A DNA stretch of 51,996 bases from Verrucomicrobiota bacterium (GCA_963205455.1 CAUJJL010000083.1:1-51996), one strand, 5' to 3'; positions 9,189-18,869 are shown, numbered from the stretch's first letter. Notes: generated by a model from the sequence alone, not told the origin. Translations and numbers: made by a program.

Positions 9189-9806
9189 TCACCGCCAGCT
9201 AAAGACAAAACGATCCGCATCCACTCCGGATCCCGCTGAGTAAAAAGCCACCCGCGCGGCTATCACGGTCAAGTTCCCGACGATGGATTCAGGCGGGTAA
9301 ACTGAGGCGGAAAATCCGTCCCGAGAGTTTCCCGCTGCAATCGGAACAGCACGAATTTCATCTCCTCGAATCACGCCATCCCCATCCCGATCGACCAGCA
9401 CGCCGATCTGGCAGTTCTCCTGTCCATCCACCAACTCCGCATCCGGAGGGCCATTGCGCAGGCGAAGGATTTCTCCCTCGGAAAAGTCGCGGAAACGGAT
9501 CCTTCGAACATTTCCCTGGAGAACTGCATCGGGAACCGGCTGTCCCCGCGTGTCACATCCCGTAAGTGCAGCCAGCATCTTGCCGGTATCAAGCAAGCCG
9601 GTCCCCGAAGTCACCTCCGGGAGGTAGCCGTATTCCGCGCGAAACTCCTCCATGGCGAGCATCCACTGGCGGAATCGAACCCGTGTCTGGTGGCGCCCCG
9701 TCGCTTCCACAATCGACGCCGTTGTCGGAAGAATGAGTCCGTACAGCAGTGCGAGAATCGCAAGGCAGACCAGAATCTCCACCAGCGTGAACGCGCGCCT
9801 ATCCAT
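9189..9806 (-). CDS. Pseudopilin with EF-hand-like loop
   Basis: From the ATG at 9806 the protein has the compact leader MDRRA and mature start FTLVEILVCLAILALLYGLI, with Glu at +5. The open frame extends upstream to 9842, but the short leader is the more typical choice. Length is 205 residues. The C-terminal half contains DRDGDGVIRGDE, a 12-residue loop matching the EF-hand pattern DxDxDGxxxxxE, so calcium binding is plausible; the major pseudopilin GspG also binds calcium, although by a different site. It overlaps the upstream pseudopilin by 8 bp and sits 12 bp before cassette protein D. It lies outside the four named Verru_Chthon proteins and may be a major or additional minor subunit. Confidence 0.8.
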   Translation of the reverse strand: MDRRAFTLVEILVCLAILALLYGLILPTTASIVEATGRHQTRVRFRQWMLAMEEFRAEYGYLPEVTSGTGLLDTGKMLAALTGCDTRGQPVPDAVLQGNVRRIRFRDFSEGEILRLRNGPPDAELVDGQENCQIGVLVDRDGDGVIRGDEIRAVPIAAGNSRDGFSASVYPPESIVGNLTVIAARVAFYSAGSGVDADRFVFSWR

Positions 9807-10443
9807 GGATGTTGTCGCAATTGAACGGGGCGTTTGGATCAAACACGCCCTGATCAGGCGGAGTTTCCTGCCCGTCAGGACCCCGCGAATAGATCAGACA
9901 GGTCGCAGCCCGCCATACGTCACCAGCCGATGCCCGATAACGGTATGCATAAGGATTCCCCCAGGGGTCGACAAATGCGTCGATGACAAGTTCGCTCCCT
10001 TCCGGATTCACGCCGATACCGGCATGCGCCGTTGCGAGCGCCTGCCAATCGAGATGCCGTTTTCGCGAATCCGGACGAAGCCCTGCATCCAGCCTCCCCA
10101 ACAGGGCATTGAAGAGCTTCACTTCCGCCATCCCGGCATCGAGCGAATCCAGATTCGTCAGCGCCGGGGCATCGCCCGTCAGCGGATAATCCCCATAAAC
10201 TCCTCGAAAGGCCTCCAAGCTGTTCCGCAGGACCGCCAACTCGGCCTGGGCCTGAAGCCGTTTGGCCCTGTCGTGGAGCCCCCCGAAAACCGCCACAGAC
10301 GCTCCCATCAAAAGGATCGCGATCGCCAGGACCACGACCACTTCCGCGACGGTCAATCCCTTCAGGTCAGAGGTCCTGAGTCGCCCAGCCCCGCTCCCAC
10401 GATCTTCGCCTGAATGGATCTCGCAGCGCCCTATTGCATGCAT
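9799..10443 (-). CDS. GspG-like pseudopilin, first gene of cassette
   Basis: The frame opens at a TTG at 10461; the ATG at 10443 is the better start (214 residues). A long basic leader ends in DLKG and is followed by LTVAEVVVVLAIAILLMGAS, with Glu at +5. After the helix, the region AELAVLRNSLEAFRGVYGDYP and later DPWGNPYAYRY are strongly reminiscent of GspG, whose C-terminus carries a conserved D-P-W-G-x-P-Y motif. This makes it the best candidate for the major pseudopilin. It heads the minus-strand operon. A perfect 11-bp inverted repeat (10434-10461) covers the possible start codons, which could matter for expression. Confidence 0.8.
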   Translation of the reverse strand: MHAIGRCEIHSGEDRGSGAGRLRTSDLKGLTVAEVVVVLAIAILLMGASVAVFGGLHDRAKRLQAQAELAVLRNSLEAFRGVYGDYPLTGDAPALTNLDSLDAGMAEVKLFNALLGRLDAGLRPDSRKRHLDWQALATAHAGIGVNPEGSELVIDAFVDPWGNPYAYRYRASAGDVWRAATCLIYSRGPDGQETPPDQGVFDPNAPFNCDNIHG

Positions 10444-10461
10444 CACATGAGATGCATGCAA
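10434..10461. promoter_or_regulatory. Perfect 11-bp inverted repeat at the start of the pseudopilin operon
   Basis: Two perfect 11-base arms, TTGCATGCATC and GATGCATGCAA, are separated by ACATGA. The repeat overlaps the candidate ATG (10443) and TTG (10461) of the first pseudopilin gene. It could be an operator for a dimeric regulator or an mRNA hairpin occluding the start. There is no T-tract, so it does not look like an intrinsic terminator. The repeat is directly visible; its role is inferred. Confidence 0.5.
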
Positions 10462-10537
10462 TTTACTTTAATTAGTCAATGATAATTGCAATCTGATGGA
10501 CAAATAATCCTATCAAATTACCAACAAGCCTAATGCG

Positions 10538-12490
10538 TCATTCCTCCTGCGACTGCAATGCTGCCACCACCGAGAAATCCTCGAGGGTTGTGGTGTCCCC
10601 CCGGACTTCTCCGCCGGCCGCGATCTCCTTGAGGATACGGCGCATGATTTTTCCCGAGCGGGTCTTCGGCAATGCCGTCGCAAACCGCACATCGTCCGGT
10701 CGCGCCAGTGCGCCGATTTCTTTCGCCACATGGGCACGGAGCTCCTCTCGAAGTTCCTTCGTCGCAGTTACACCCGATTTCACGGTAACAAACACGACCA
10801 GCGCCTGCCCCTTCAATTCATCCGGGCGTCCGACGACAGCCGCCTCCGCGACGGACGGATGCGACACCAGTGCGCTCTCGACTTCGGCGGTGCCAATGCG
10901 ATGGCCGGAGACATTGAGGACGTCATCGATCCGCCCGACGACCCACAGGTATCCATCCTTGTCGAAACGGGCCCCGTCACCCGCGAAATAGTACCCGGGG
11001 AGTTCGCTCCAGTACTGCTTCTTGAAGCGATCGTCGTCGTTCCAGAGCGTGCGCAGCATCGAGGGCCAGGGCTGCTTGAGGAACAGCCGGCCACCGGATC
11101 CCTTCGGAACTTCCTTGCCGTTTTCATCGAGTACCTTCGGGACCACTCCAAAAAACGGTAGGGTGCAGGAACCGGGTTTTGTCGGCGTGATGCCAGGAAG
11201 CGGGGTCACCATGATGACCCCGGTTTCGGTCTGCCACCACGTGTCCACGATCGGGCAGCGCTTTTTCCCGATCAGGGTGTGATACCACATCCACGCTTCC
11301 GGATTGATGGGCTCACCGACCGAACCCAGCAGTCGAAGTGACGCCAGGCTGTGCTTTTTCACATAGTCGTCACCCCAGCGCATGAACGCGCGGATCGCTG
11401 TCGGCGCCGTGTAGAAGATGGTCACGCCGTGCCGGTCGATCATATCCCAGAAACGATCGGGACCGGGCTGGTTGGGCGCGCCTTCGTACATGAACACGGT
11501 GGCGCCATTCGCCAGCGGCCCATACACGACGTAGCTGTGCCCCGTCACCCAACCGACATCCGCTGTGCAGAAATAGACGTCGGTCTCCTTGAGATCGAAC
11601 ACGTACTTCGTGGTCATCATCGAACCGAGGAGATAGCCCGCCGTCGTGTGCAGCACGCCCTTGGGTTTCCCGGTCGATCCCGAAGTGTAGAGGATGAACA
11701 GCGGATTCTCGCTGTCGAAACCGCGCGCCTTGTGCATCGGAGATGCCAGGGTGACGAGATCATGCCACCAATGATCCCTACCCTCGGTCATCGCGGTCGC
11801 ATTGCCGGTGCGCCGGAGAACCACCACCTTCTCCACGCTCGGGGTCCCCGCGAGCGCACGGTCGACGTTGACTTTGAGTTCGATGATCTTGCCTCGGCGC
11901 CAGCCACCATCCGCCGTGATGACCACCTTCGCCTGGCAGTCGTTGACACGATCCTTGATCGCTTCGCTGGAGAAACCTCCGAAAATAACCGTATGGATCG
12001 CACCCAGCCTCGCACAGGCGAGCATCGCGACGGCCGCCTCGGGCACCATGGGCATGTAGATGGCCACGCGGTCGCCCTTGCCGACACCGAGTCCCGTCAG
12101 CACATTGGCAAACTGGCAAACCTCCCGGTGGAGTTGTTTATAGGTGATCGTGCGGATGTCGCCCGGTTCACCTTCAAAAATAATCGCTGCCTTGTTGGAC
12201 CGGGCCGTATCCAGGTGCCGGTCAAGGCAGTTCTCCGCCACATTTAACTGTCCGCCAATGAACCACTTGGCGTGGGGCAGCTTCCATTTTAAAACTTCCT
12301 TGAACGGCCGCCTCCAGGTCAGCAATTCCTTCGCCTGACGGGCCCAAAATTTGGCTGGAGCGTTGACAGACTCCGCATAAAGCCTCTTATAGGTAGCGAA
12401 ACTTCCAAGGTTTGCTTGGCGTTGAAACTCGGCCGAAGGCCTAAAAACCCGATTTTCTCGGGATACTGAGGTTATCGTTTGGTCCGTCAC
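10538..12490 (-). CDS. acs: Acetyl-CoA synthetase (AMP-forming)
   Basis: Activates acetate with ATP and CoA to acetyl-CoA in the cytoplasm. The GTG at 12490 gives 650 residues, the usual length of Acs; the frame extends to 12562, but the extra residues do not look like the family. Visible signatures are the adenylation P-loop [15 protein letters not shown], the WWQTETG motif, the hinge [20 protein letters not shown], and the C-terminal [11 protein letters not shown] holding the catalytic lysine that is acetylated in other Acs enzymes. The N-terminal [20 protein letters not shown] and [17 protein letters not shown] are also typical. The gene is divergent from rho, with 126 bp between the chosen start codons. 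It ends about 75 bp from the pseudopilin operon. Confidence 0.97.
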   Translation of the reverse strand: MTDQTITSVSRENRVFRPSAEFQRQANLGSFATYKRLYAESVNAPAKFWARQAKELLTWRRPFKEVLKWKLPHAKWFIGGQLNVAENCLDRHLDTARSNKAAIIFEGEPGDIRTITYKQLHREVCQFANVLTGLGVGKGDRVAIYMPMVPEAAVAMLACARLGAIHTVIFGGFSSEAIKDRVNDCQAKVVITADGGWRRGKIIELKVNVDRALAGTPSVEKVVVLRRTGNATAMTEGRDHWWHDLVTLASPMHKARGFDSENPLFILYTSGSTGKPKGVLHTTAGYLLGSMMTTKYVFDLKETDVYFCTADVGWVTGHSYVVYGPLANGATVFMYEGAPNQPGPDRFWDMIDRHGVTIFYTAPTAIRAFMRWGDDYVKKHSLASLRLLGSVGEPINPEAWMWYHTLIGKKRCPIVDTWWQTETGVIMVTPLPGITPTKPGSCTLPFFGVVPKVLDENGKEVPKGSGGRLFLKQPWPSMLRTLWNDDDRFKKQYWSELPGYYFAGDGARFDKDGYLWVVGRIDDVLNVSGHRIGTAEVESALVSHPSVAEAAVVGRPDELKGQALVVFVTVKSGVTATKELREELRAHVAKEIGALARPDDVRFATALPKTRSGKIMRRILKEIAAGGEVRGDTTTLEDFSVVAALQSQEE

Positions 12491-12616
12491 GTGAGTGGCT
12501 GTTGGGGATAGAATTCTGTTGTTCGTTTGTTCGCAGCGAGCGCAGATGATATCTCGCGACACGGGTTAGGCGTCAAGCGTTCGCCTTGAACTTTGTTGTC
12601 CACTCTCCCGTTCCAC

Positions 12617-13825
12617 ATGGAAAATAATCCCGCATCCGCGGAATCGCCGGCATCCCAGCGTTTCCCCACCGAAGCCGCGGCACCTGATCGCCCATCCACC
12701 CCTCCCCCGGAAAATCTCGTCACTGTCGCGGGCATCCTCGACATCGACCACTCCAAGAGCGGAAACGGCCAGTTGCTCGACCTTGCCCGATTCGGCAAGC
12801 GGCGACCGACCGACACCTTCGTTCCCAAGGAGCTCATCCGGCGCTTCAAACTGAAGCCCGGCCAGATCATCACCGGGACCGCCTATCCCGCCGAGGGGAA
12901 ATTTCCAAATCCCAAGATCAAGTTCATCGAGTCCGTCGACGGCATGTCCATCGAGGACCGCCGCGCAAAACTTGACTTCACCAATCTCACAACCGTCTCG
13001 CCCAACCAGCACCTCCGGCTGGAGACCAAGGACGGGCGCATGACCACCCGCGTGGTCGATCTGTTCTGCCCGATTGGAAAGGGCACGCGTGGCCTGATTG
13101 TCGCTCCGCCCCGCACCGGAAAAACGACCCTGTTGCGCGACATGGCGCTGGGCGTGATCGAAAATCACCCCGAATGTCATGTCATGGTGCTCCTGGTCGA
13201 CGAGCGTCCGGAAGAGGTGACGGACTTCAAGCGAAGCGTACCGGCCGAGATCTGGGCCTCCTCCAACGACGAACAGGTCGAAAGCCATGTTCGCATCGCC
13301 GATCTCGCCATCGAACGCGCCCGCCGCCTGGTGGAAAGCGGACGCGATGTCGTGCTCTTCCTCGATTCCCTGACCCGTCTTGCGAGGGCGCACAATACCA
13401 TGCGCAACTCCGGGCGCACCGGCTCCGGCGGGCTTGATGTCCGCGCCCTCGAAAAGCCCCGCCAGCTCTTCGCCTCGGCAAGGCGCACCGAGGAGGCCGG
13501 CTCCCTCACCATCGTTGCCTCCATTCTGGTCGAAACGGGCAGCCGCATGGACGACGTCATTTTCCAGGAATTCAAGGGAACCGGCAACAGCGACCTGGTC
13601 CTCGACCGCAAATGCGCCGAAATGCGCCTCTGGCCAGCGGTCAACGTGCAGCAGTCAGGCACCCGCAAGGAGGAACTGCTCCTCGACCCCAAAACCCTCG
13701 ATTCGATCCACTTCTTCCGGCGGGCGCTCGTGCAGCAGAAGGTCGAGGAAGCGACAGAAACGATGATCACCCGTCTCTCCAAGACCAAGACCAACGACGA
13801 GTTTCTCAAATTGATCGCACGTTGA
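12617..13825 (+). CDS. rho: Transcription termination factor Rho
   Basis: A hexameric RNA-dependent ATPase that terminates transcription. From the ATG at 12617 it has 402 residues. After about 30 low-complexity residues comes the RNA-binding OB-fold region (VAGILDIDHSKSGNGQLLDL). Walker A is APPRTGKT (residues 163-170). Walker B lies around VVLFLDSLTRLARAHN, followed by the R-loop/Q-loop region GGLDVRALEKPRQLFASARR. The secondary channel segment GSLTIVASILVETGSRMDDVIFQEFKGTGN is split here only by my description; all parts are present. The P-loop reads PPRTGKT where E. coli has PPKAGKT. No clear Shine-Dalgarno sequence precedes the start. Confidence 0.97.
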   Translation: MENNPASAESPASQRFPTEAAAPDRPSTPPPENLVTVAGILDIDHSKSGNGQLLDLARFGKRRPTDTFVPKELIRRFKLKPGQIITGTAYPAEGKFPNPKIKFIESVDGMSIEDRRAKLDFTNLTTVSPNQHLRLETKDGRMTTRVVDLFCPIGKGTRGLIVAPPRTGKTTLLRDMALGVIENHPECHVMVLLVDERPEEVTDFKRSVPAEIWASSNDEQVESHVRIADLAIERARRLVESGRDVVLFLDSLTRLARAHNTMRNSGRTGSGGLDVRALEKPRQLFASARRTEEAGSLTIVASILVETGSRMDDVIFQEFKGTGNSDLVLDRKCAEMRLWPAVNVQQSGTRKEELLLDPKTLDSIHFFRRALVQQKVEEATETMITRLSKTKTNDEFLKLIAR

Positions 13826-13933
13826 TGCCCCCTGAATTCCCTCTTGCGCCAGTCGCCACCTTCCTGAAAAAATTCCTTTCCGTCCGTGTGCCCGGTGCGC
13901 CGGCCGGTGTCGCCAGCCAGCTAAACCATTCGC

Positions 13934-15694
13934 ATGCATAGTTTTTCCGAGCAGTGTCTCGACATGGCCCGCTCCATTCTGGGCCAGAACCTGGGAGCCA
14001 TCCAGCCCGATGGCACCCTCCTTCCTGCCCACGGCGAGATTTCCCGCGCCGATGAACCCGGACACGTCGCCCTTGCCTTGGGCGAATACTACCGCGCCAC
14101 CAGCGAAACCTCCCTCAAGGGTTTCGACCTGATTGACCTGGCGGCCCGTTGTGTGACGGCCCAGATGTTCACCGAACCCACCGCCGAGAACGGCCTGGCC
14201 TACGCTTCGCTCGGACTGCTCTGTTTTGGCCCCTCCAAGGAACGCAATGCGGTCTGGGAACGCCTGGTCGAGGAAACCCAGCAGCGCATGGACAAACAGC
14301 TCCTCCATCGGAGCGACTACGACAACCACTGGCAGGCTTTCAACGTGGCGAAGGCGGTGGCACGATTCAGTTTCGGCCTTTCCAAGAAGGACGAGACGTC
14401 GCGCCTGATTGAGCGCATGGTCGACCGCATCAACCAGACAAGTTCCACCGGATTCTTCGACGACGCCACCGAGGGCATCGGCGGCAATTTCAATCTCTAC
14501 GGCGTGATGACCTTCGTGTTCATCCGCTCGGCGCTTCAATTGCACGCCAACAGCGGCGTGCGTGACCGCAAGCTCCCCACCCTGCGCACCTACGCCGAGA
14601 AATACATCCGGATGATGCCGGACCTCGTGCGCGCCGACGGACTGGGCTGGGCCTTTGGCGGAGCCGCCGGCGCCTACGGTCAGATGCACTGCATCACGCT
14701 GATCCTTCAGGGCCTGCGCGACGGATGGATCCCGGACGACCAGAAACCCCGCTATCACGACCTCCTCAGGCGTCTCTTTTTCTTCTTCTACCAGACCTAC
14801 CTGGACCAGGAAAACGGCTTCCTGGACCTGCGCGATGCCGAACGCACGGCCTACTCGAATCACACGACGAGAATGGCCAATTTCGATGCCGCGCGATACC
14901 TCTGCCAGTGGTCCCGCCTCGCTAAGGCCGTTAAACTTCCCGCAGTCCCGCCGAAGATCGATCCGGCAAGAACCGCGGGACGGTTTGTCATCTTCGACAA
15001 GTCCAACCGCAAGGAACAGGGCGTGTTTCTCTACCGCGACGCCTCCAGCGGGCTGCATTTCCAGATCCCGATCGTCTCATGTGGCGGCAAAGCGGTCTCC
15101 GACGCGCTGCCGTTCCCGCATTGCCCCGGAGTCTTCGATTGGCCGAACAACATCTACGCGCCGATCATGCTGCCCGAACTCACATTCGGTGACCACGTGA
15201 CCATCCCCGCCTTCTACGGCAGGAATTGTGTCACGGGCCTTGGGCTTCGTAATAGTTTCTATTTCCGCTACGAACAGCCGGATCTCATCGATACAAAGGA
15301 GGAGATCGTCAAGGGACTGGGCAGCGTGAAGGTCCAGTGGAATTTCTCCGGCAACAAGATCATCTCGGAGTTCGCCTACACGGTCAAACAGCAGGTCACG
15401 CTCGACAAGTTTCGCTACATGCTCGCTATCGCGGCCCCGCACTCGCGCTATCATGTTGCCGGCGCCCTTGCCTTGGGCGCTCAGGGCACGCGCTGCGGCG
15501 TCAGCAAGAATGATTTCCTGGCAAACTGGCAGGAAACGGAGGTCGTTTCGGCAGACCCCACCTACCGCACCAACTACGGCAAGATCCACTACCTGCAGTA
15601 CCTGGTCCGCGACCACCCGCTGGTCATGCGCCCCGGTCAGGTCTATCGGCTCACCGTCGAATTCGAGCCGGACATCACCCACACGGATCAATAG
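13934..15694 (+). CDS. Conserved-looking hypothetical protein, alpha/alpha-toroid-like
   Basis: A 586-residue protein that I do not recognise. It has no signal peptide or membrane segment, so it is probably cytoplasmic. The N-terminal two thirds look all-helical with recurring aromatic-rich helices (ENGLAYASLGLLCFG, YDNHWQAFNVAKAVARF, DGLGWAFGGAAGAYGQMHCI). The last third changes to beta-rich sequence (FYFRYEQPDLI, VKVQWNFSGNKIISEFAYTV, VYRLTVEFEPDI). A helical toroid followed by a beta-sandwich is the build of several polysaccharide lyases and heparinase-like proteins, and that is the best guess. It lies 108 bp after rho and 83 bp before hisF on the same strand. The 467-codon antisense frame here is a codon-bias shadow. 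Confidence 0.8.
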   Translation: MHSFSEQCLDMARSILGQNLGAIQPDGTLLPAHGEISRADEPGHVALALGEYYRATSETSLKGFDLIDLAARCVTAQMFTEPTAENGLAYASLGLLCFGPSKERNAVWERLVEETQQRMDKQLLHRSDYDNHWQAFNVAKAVARFSFGLSKKDETSRLIERMVDRINQTSSTGFFDDATEGIGGNFNLYGVMTFVFIRSALQLHANSGVRDRKLPTLRTYAEKYIRMMPDLVRADGLGWAFGGAAGAYGQMHCITLILQGLRDGWIPDDQKPRYHDLLRRLFFFFYQTYLDQENGFLDLRDAERTAYSNHTTRMANFDAARYLCQWSRLAKAVKLPAVPPKIDPARTAGRFVIFDKSNRKEQGVFLYRDASSGLHFQIPIVSCGGKAVSDALPFPHCPGVFDWPNNIYAPIMLPELTFGDHVTIPAFYGRNCVTGLGLRNSFYFRYEQPDLIDTKEEIVKGLGSVKVQWNFSGNKIISEFAYTVKQQVTLDKFRYMLAIAAPHSRYHVAGALALGAQGTRCGVSKNDFLANWQETEVVSADPTYRTNYGKIHYLQYLVRDHPLVMRPGQVYRLTVEFEPDITHTDQ

Positions 15695-15777
15695 TCCGTT
15701 AACCGGAGGCAATCGCAGGCGCTTCCCGTCGCCATTGCCCCCGGCATTCCCGGGTCTGTTTCCACATTCCTGAATCC

Positions 15778-16542
15778 ATGCTGAGTCGTCGTGTCATTCC
15801 CTGCCTGGATGTCACTGCAGGCCGCGTCGTAAAGGGCGTCAAATTCCAGCAACTGCGCGATGCCGGTGATCCTGTACAGGCTGCCAGAGCCTACGACGCC
15901 CAGGGCGCCGACGAACTTGTCTTCCTCGACATCACCGCATCCAGCGATGAGCGCCACATCATGCACGACGTGGTTGCCGCGACAGCGGAGCAGTGCTTCA
16001 TGCCGCTGACCGTCGGAGGCGGCCTTCGCACGGTGGCAGACATCGAAGCGATGCTTCGCGCGGGCGCGGACAAGGTCTCGCTCAACACCTCGGCCATCAG
16101 GAATCCAGACCTCGTACAGGCAGCCGCGAACCGCTTTGGTTCGCAGTGCATCGTTGTCGCCATCGACGCGAAACGCGAACCGGACGGCAAATCCTGGCGC
16201 GTCTACACCCACGGGGGAAGAAATCCCACCGATCTCGATGCAACCCAGTGGGCACGGCGGGTTGTCGAGCTGGGAGCCGGTGAAATTCTGCTGACCAGCA
16301 TGGACGCCGATGGCACGAAGGCAGGTTATGACTGCGCATTGACCCGTTCGGTAAGCGATGCGGTGTCCGTTCCCGTCATCGCCAGTGGGGGCGCCGGCGA
16401 ACTGTCCCATTTCGCGGAGGCATTGACGGCGGGAGGCGCGAGCGCAGTCCTGGCCGCCAGCCTTTTTCATTTCGGAACCCTGACCATTCCTCAGGTCAAG
16501 GGGTTTCTGCACGACGCGGGCATTCCGGTTAGAATCCAGTGA
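15778..16542 (+). CDS. hisF: Imidazole glycerol phosphate synthase, cyclase subunit
   Basis: HisF closes the imidazole ring in histidine synthesis, using ammonia from HisH. The 254-residue length is standard. The start [20 protein letters not shown] contains the catalytic Asp of CLDV. The second catalytic Asp is in [10 protein letters not shown], and the phosphate-binding segments LTVGGGLRT and VIASGGAGE are intact, so this is a complete (beta/alpha)8 barrel. No hisH is adjacent in this window. The gene leads a likely hisF-xseB-dxs run, with gaps of 83 and 27 bp. Confidence 0.97.
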   Translation: MLSRRVIPCLDVTAGRVVKGVKFQQLRDAGDPVQAARAYDAQGADELVFLDITASSDERHIMHDVVAATAEQCFMPLTVGGGLRTVADIEAMLRAGADKVSLNTSAIRNPDLVQAAANRFGSQCIVVAIDAKREPDGKSWRVYTHGGRNPTDLDATQWARRVVELGAGEILLTSMDADGTKAGYDCALTRSVSDAVSVPVIASGGAGELSHFAEALTAGGASAVLAASLFHFGTLTIPQVKGFLHDAGIPVRIQ

Positions 16543-16625
16543 GGCATTTTCGCAATCCGGACGCATCCGCATGGGGTTCAAACCGGGATTGAAAGCCTGC
16601 CTCCGAATTTTAGTATCACCTCATT

Positions 16626-16889
16626 GTGGAATCGCCTCCCGAACCGCCGCTCAGTTTTGAAGCCGCACTCTCGCGCCTCGAGTCAATCGTCGAGTCCATG
16701 GAAAGCGGGGATGTTGCGCTCGCGGATCTGCTCTCCCGTTTTGAGGAAGGAAGCAACCTGCTGAAAATGTGCGAAGACCACCTGAAGGACGCGGAACTCA
16801 AGATTGAGCTGCTCAAGAAACGCAGGGATGGCGTGGCGGCATTTGTACCCTTCGATGACGAACGCGCGGACACCGGCAACGACTCGTGA
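16626..16889 (+). CDS. xseB: Exodeoxyribonuclease VII small subunit
   Basis: An 87-residue protein starting at a GTG. The core LSFEAALSRLESIVESMESG followed by DVALADLLSRFEEGSNLLKM and a coiled C-terminal helix is the standard XseB pattern. XseB joins the large subunit XseA to form a nuclease that degrades single-stranded DNA. xseA is not visible in this window. The gene lies 27 bp upstream of dxs; an xseB next to isoprenoid genes is a common bacterial arrangement. Confidence 0.93.
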   Translation: MESPPEPPLSFEAALSRLESIVESMESGDVALADLLSRFEEGSNLLKMCEDHLKDAELKIELLKKRRDGVAAFVPFDDERADTGNDS

Positions 16890-16916
16890 TTCCATAAGCC
16901 AGAAAAACACCCGCCG

Positions 16917-18869
16917 ATGAATCCATCGCCCGCTGACAGTCCGGCATTTTCGTCACCCCCGCTGCTTCCCGGAATCCGCAACCCCTCGGATGTAAAAGCC
17001 CTCACAGCCGCCCAACTCCCTCAGCTGGCTGCCGAGATCCGCGAGGAGATCATTTCCGTCACTGCACAAAACGGCGGGCATGTCGGACCCAACCTGGGGG
17101 TGGTCGAATTGACTCTCGCCCTTCACCGGGTGTTCGACTCGCCCAACGATCCTTTCGTCTTCGACGTGGCCCACCAGGGCTACATTCACAAGCTTCTGAC
17201 CGGGCGCGGGGGCGAATTCTTTCGCAAGCTGCGCCAGACGGGCGGAGCGAGCGGATTCCTCGCCCGCAGCGAGAGCCCCCACGATGCCTTTGGCGCCGGA
17301 CACGCCGGCACCGCGCTCAGCGCAGCCCTCGGCATGGCGACGGCGCGAGACCTGAGGGGCACGGCTGAACATGTTGTCGCGGTCTGCGGCGACGCCGCAT
17401 TTACCTGCGGCGTCACGCTCGAGGCCCTCAACAATGTCGTCTCCTCCACACGCCGCCTGATCGTCATTCTCAACGACAACGAGTGGTCAATCGCAAAAAA
17501 TGTCGGCGCGATCTCAAGGTACCTGAACCGCCTCTCGACCAATCCCACCTACAACCGGATCCACCACGACCTCGAAAAATTCTTCACCTCCCTGCCTCGT
17601 GGCGCGGAGATGAACCGCCTCTACATGAAGTGGAAGCGCGAAACGAAGGATTTCTTTGTCGAGTCGTCGCTCTTCGAAAAATTCGGCCTCCGATACCTTG
17701 GCCCCATCGATGGCCACAACCTGGATGAACTGATCAAGAATCTGGAATTCGCCAAACAGGTCGAGAGTCCGGTGATTGTGCACGTCCTGACGAAAAAGGG
17801 TCAGGGATTGAACGCAGCCATTGCCCATCCCGAGCGTTTCCATGGTCTCGGCGCTTTCGACCGGCTCACGGGGGAAAGCAAGAAATCCGCGCCGGGCACA
17901 CCCCTCAACTATCAGGATGTCTTCGGGCAGGCACTCGTCACAATGGCCAGGGCCGACCCGCGGATAGTCGGGATCACCGGAGCAATGCCCAGCGGCACCG
18001 GTCTCGCCAGTCTCGCCAAGGAGTGTCCACGACAGTTTTTTGATGTCGGAATTGCGGAGGAGCACGCCGTAACTTTTGCAGCGGGACTCGCCACGCGCGG
18101 CATCCGACCCGTCGTTGCAATCTACTCGACCTTTCTTCAGCGCGGCTACGACCAGATCATCCACGATGTCGCGCTGCAGAATCTGCCCGTGGTGTTCTGC
18201 ATGGATCGGGCGGGACTCTCTCCCAACGACGGCCCCACGCATCACGGCCTCTTCGACCTCGCCTACCTCCGCTGCATCCCGAACGTCACGGTCATGCAGC
18301 CGAAGGATGAGGACGAACTCGTCGACATGCTGCACACGGGCCTTTCCCTCGAAGGTCCCGCGTTCATCCGGTACCCTCGTGGCGCAGGGCGAGGAGTCAG
18401 GATCAAGGAGCGCCCGGCCTCTCTTCCGATCGGTCACGCCGAACTGCTACGCGAGGGTTCAAACGTCATGATCTGGGCGCTTGGCAACCAGGTTCATGAG
18501 GCGATGGAACTCGCAGACCGGCTGACCCGCGAAGAGGGCCTCAGCGTGGGCGTGGTCAACGCCCGTTTCGCCAAGCCACTCGACCGGACGCTTCTGCTGA
18601 GCCACGCAGCCTGCATTCCGCTGCTGGTGACCATGGAAGATCACGTGCTTTCCGGTGGCTTTGGCAGCGCGGTCCTTGAAGTACTTCAGGAAGCCGAGTG
18701 CACGACCGCCGTCGAGCGGATCGGTTGGCCCGATCGTTTCATCGATCATGGCAGCAACGTCGCCGTGCTCCGCGAAGCCAATGGACTCTCCCCGGAAGCC
18801 GTTTTCGAACGCGTCCGCGCACGATGGAGGAATCGCAACTCCGCCTCGGTGGAAGCCTCTGCTGTCTAG
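16917..18869 (+). CDS. dxs: 1-deoxy-D-xylulose-5-phosphate synthase
   Basis: Condenses pyruvate and glyceraldehyde 3-phosphate in the first step of the non-mevalonate isoprenoid pathway, and also feeds thiamine and pyridoxal synthesis. At 650 residues it is close to the family length. The thiamine-diphosphate region reads CGDAAFTCGVTLEALNNV and then ILNDNEWSIAKNVG, where most Dxs have GDGA. The transketolase middle domain has FFDVGIAEEHAVTFAAGLA with the catalytic Glu, then GLSPNDGPTHHGLFDLAYLR. The C-terminal domain is complete. The start MNPSPADSPAFSSPPLLPGI is somewhat extended relative to the conserved region, but no better start is obvious. Confidence 0.96.
   Translation: MNPSPADSPAFSSPPLLPGIRNPSDVKALTAAQLPQLAAEIREEIISVTAQNGGHVGPNLGVVELTLALHRVFDSPNDPFVFDVAHQGYIHKLLTGRGGEFFRKLRQTGGASGFLARSESPHDAFGAGHAGTALSAALGMATARDLRGTAEHVVAVCGDAAFTCGVTLEALNNVVSSTRRLIVILNDNEWSIAKNVGAISRYLNRLSTNPTYNRIHHDLEKFFTSLPRGAEMNRLYMKWKRETKDFFVESSLFEKFGLRYLGPIDGHNLDELIKNLEFAKQVESPVIVHVLTKKGQGLNAAIAHPERFHGLGAFDRLTGESKKSAPGTPLNYQDVFGQALVTMARADPRIVGITGAMPSGTGLASLAKECPRQFFDVGIAEEHAVTFAAGLATRGIRPVVAIYSTFLQRGYDQIIHDVALQNLPVVFCMDRAGLSPNDGPTHHGLFDLAYLRCIPNVTVMQPKDEDELVDMLHTGLSLEGPAFIRYPRGAGRGVRIKERPASLPIGHAELLREGSNVMIWALGNQVHEAMELADRLTREEGLSVGVVNARFAKPLDRTLLLSHAACIPLLVTMEDHVLSGGFGSAVLEVLQEAECTTAVERIGWPDRFIDHGSNVAVLREANGLSPEAVFERVRARWRNRNSASVEASAV

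Noticed and set aside
13655..15058. 467-codon antisense ORF
   Set aside because: It lies opposite the end of rho and the 586-residue gene, has no family resemblance and follows from G+C-rich codon bias.
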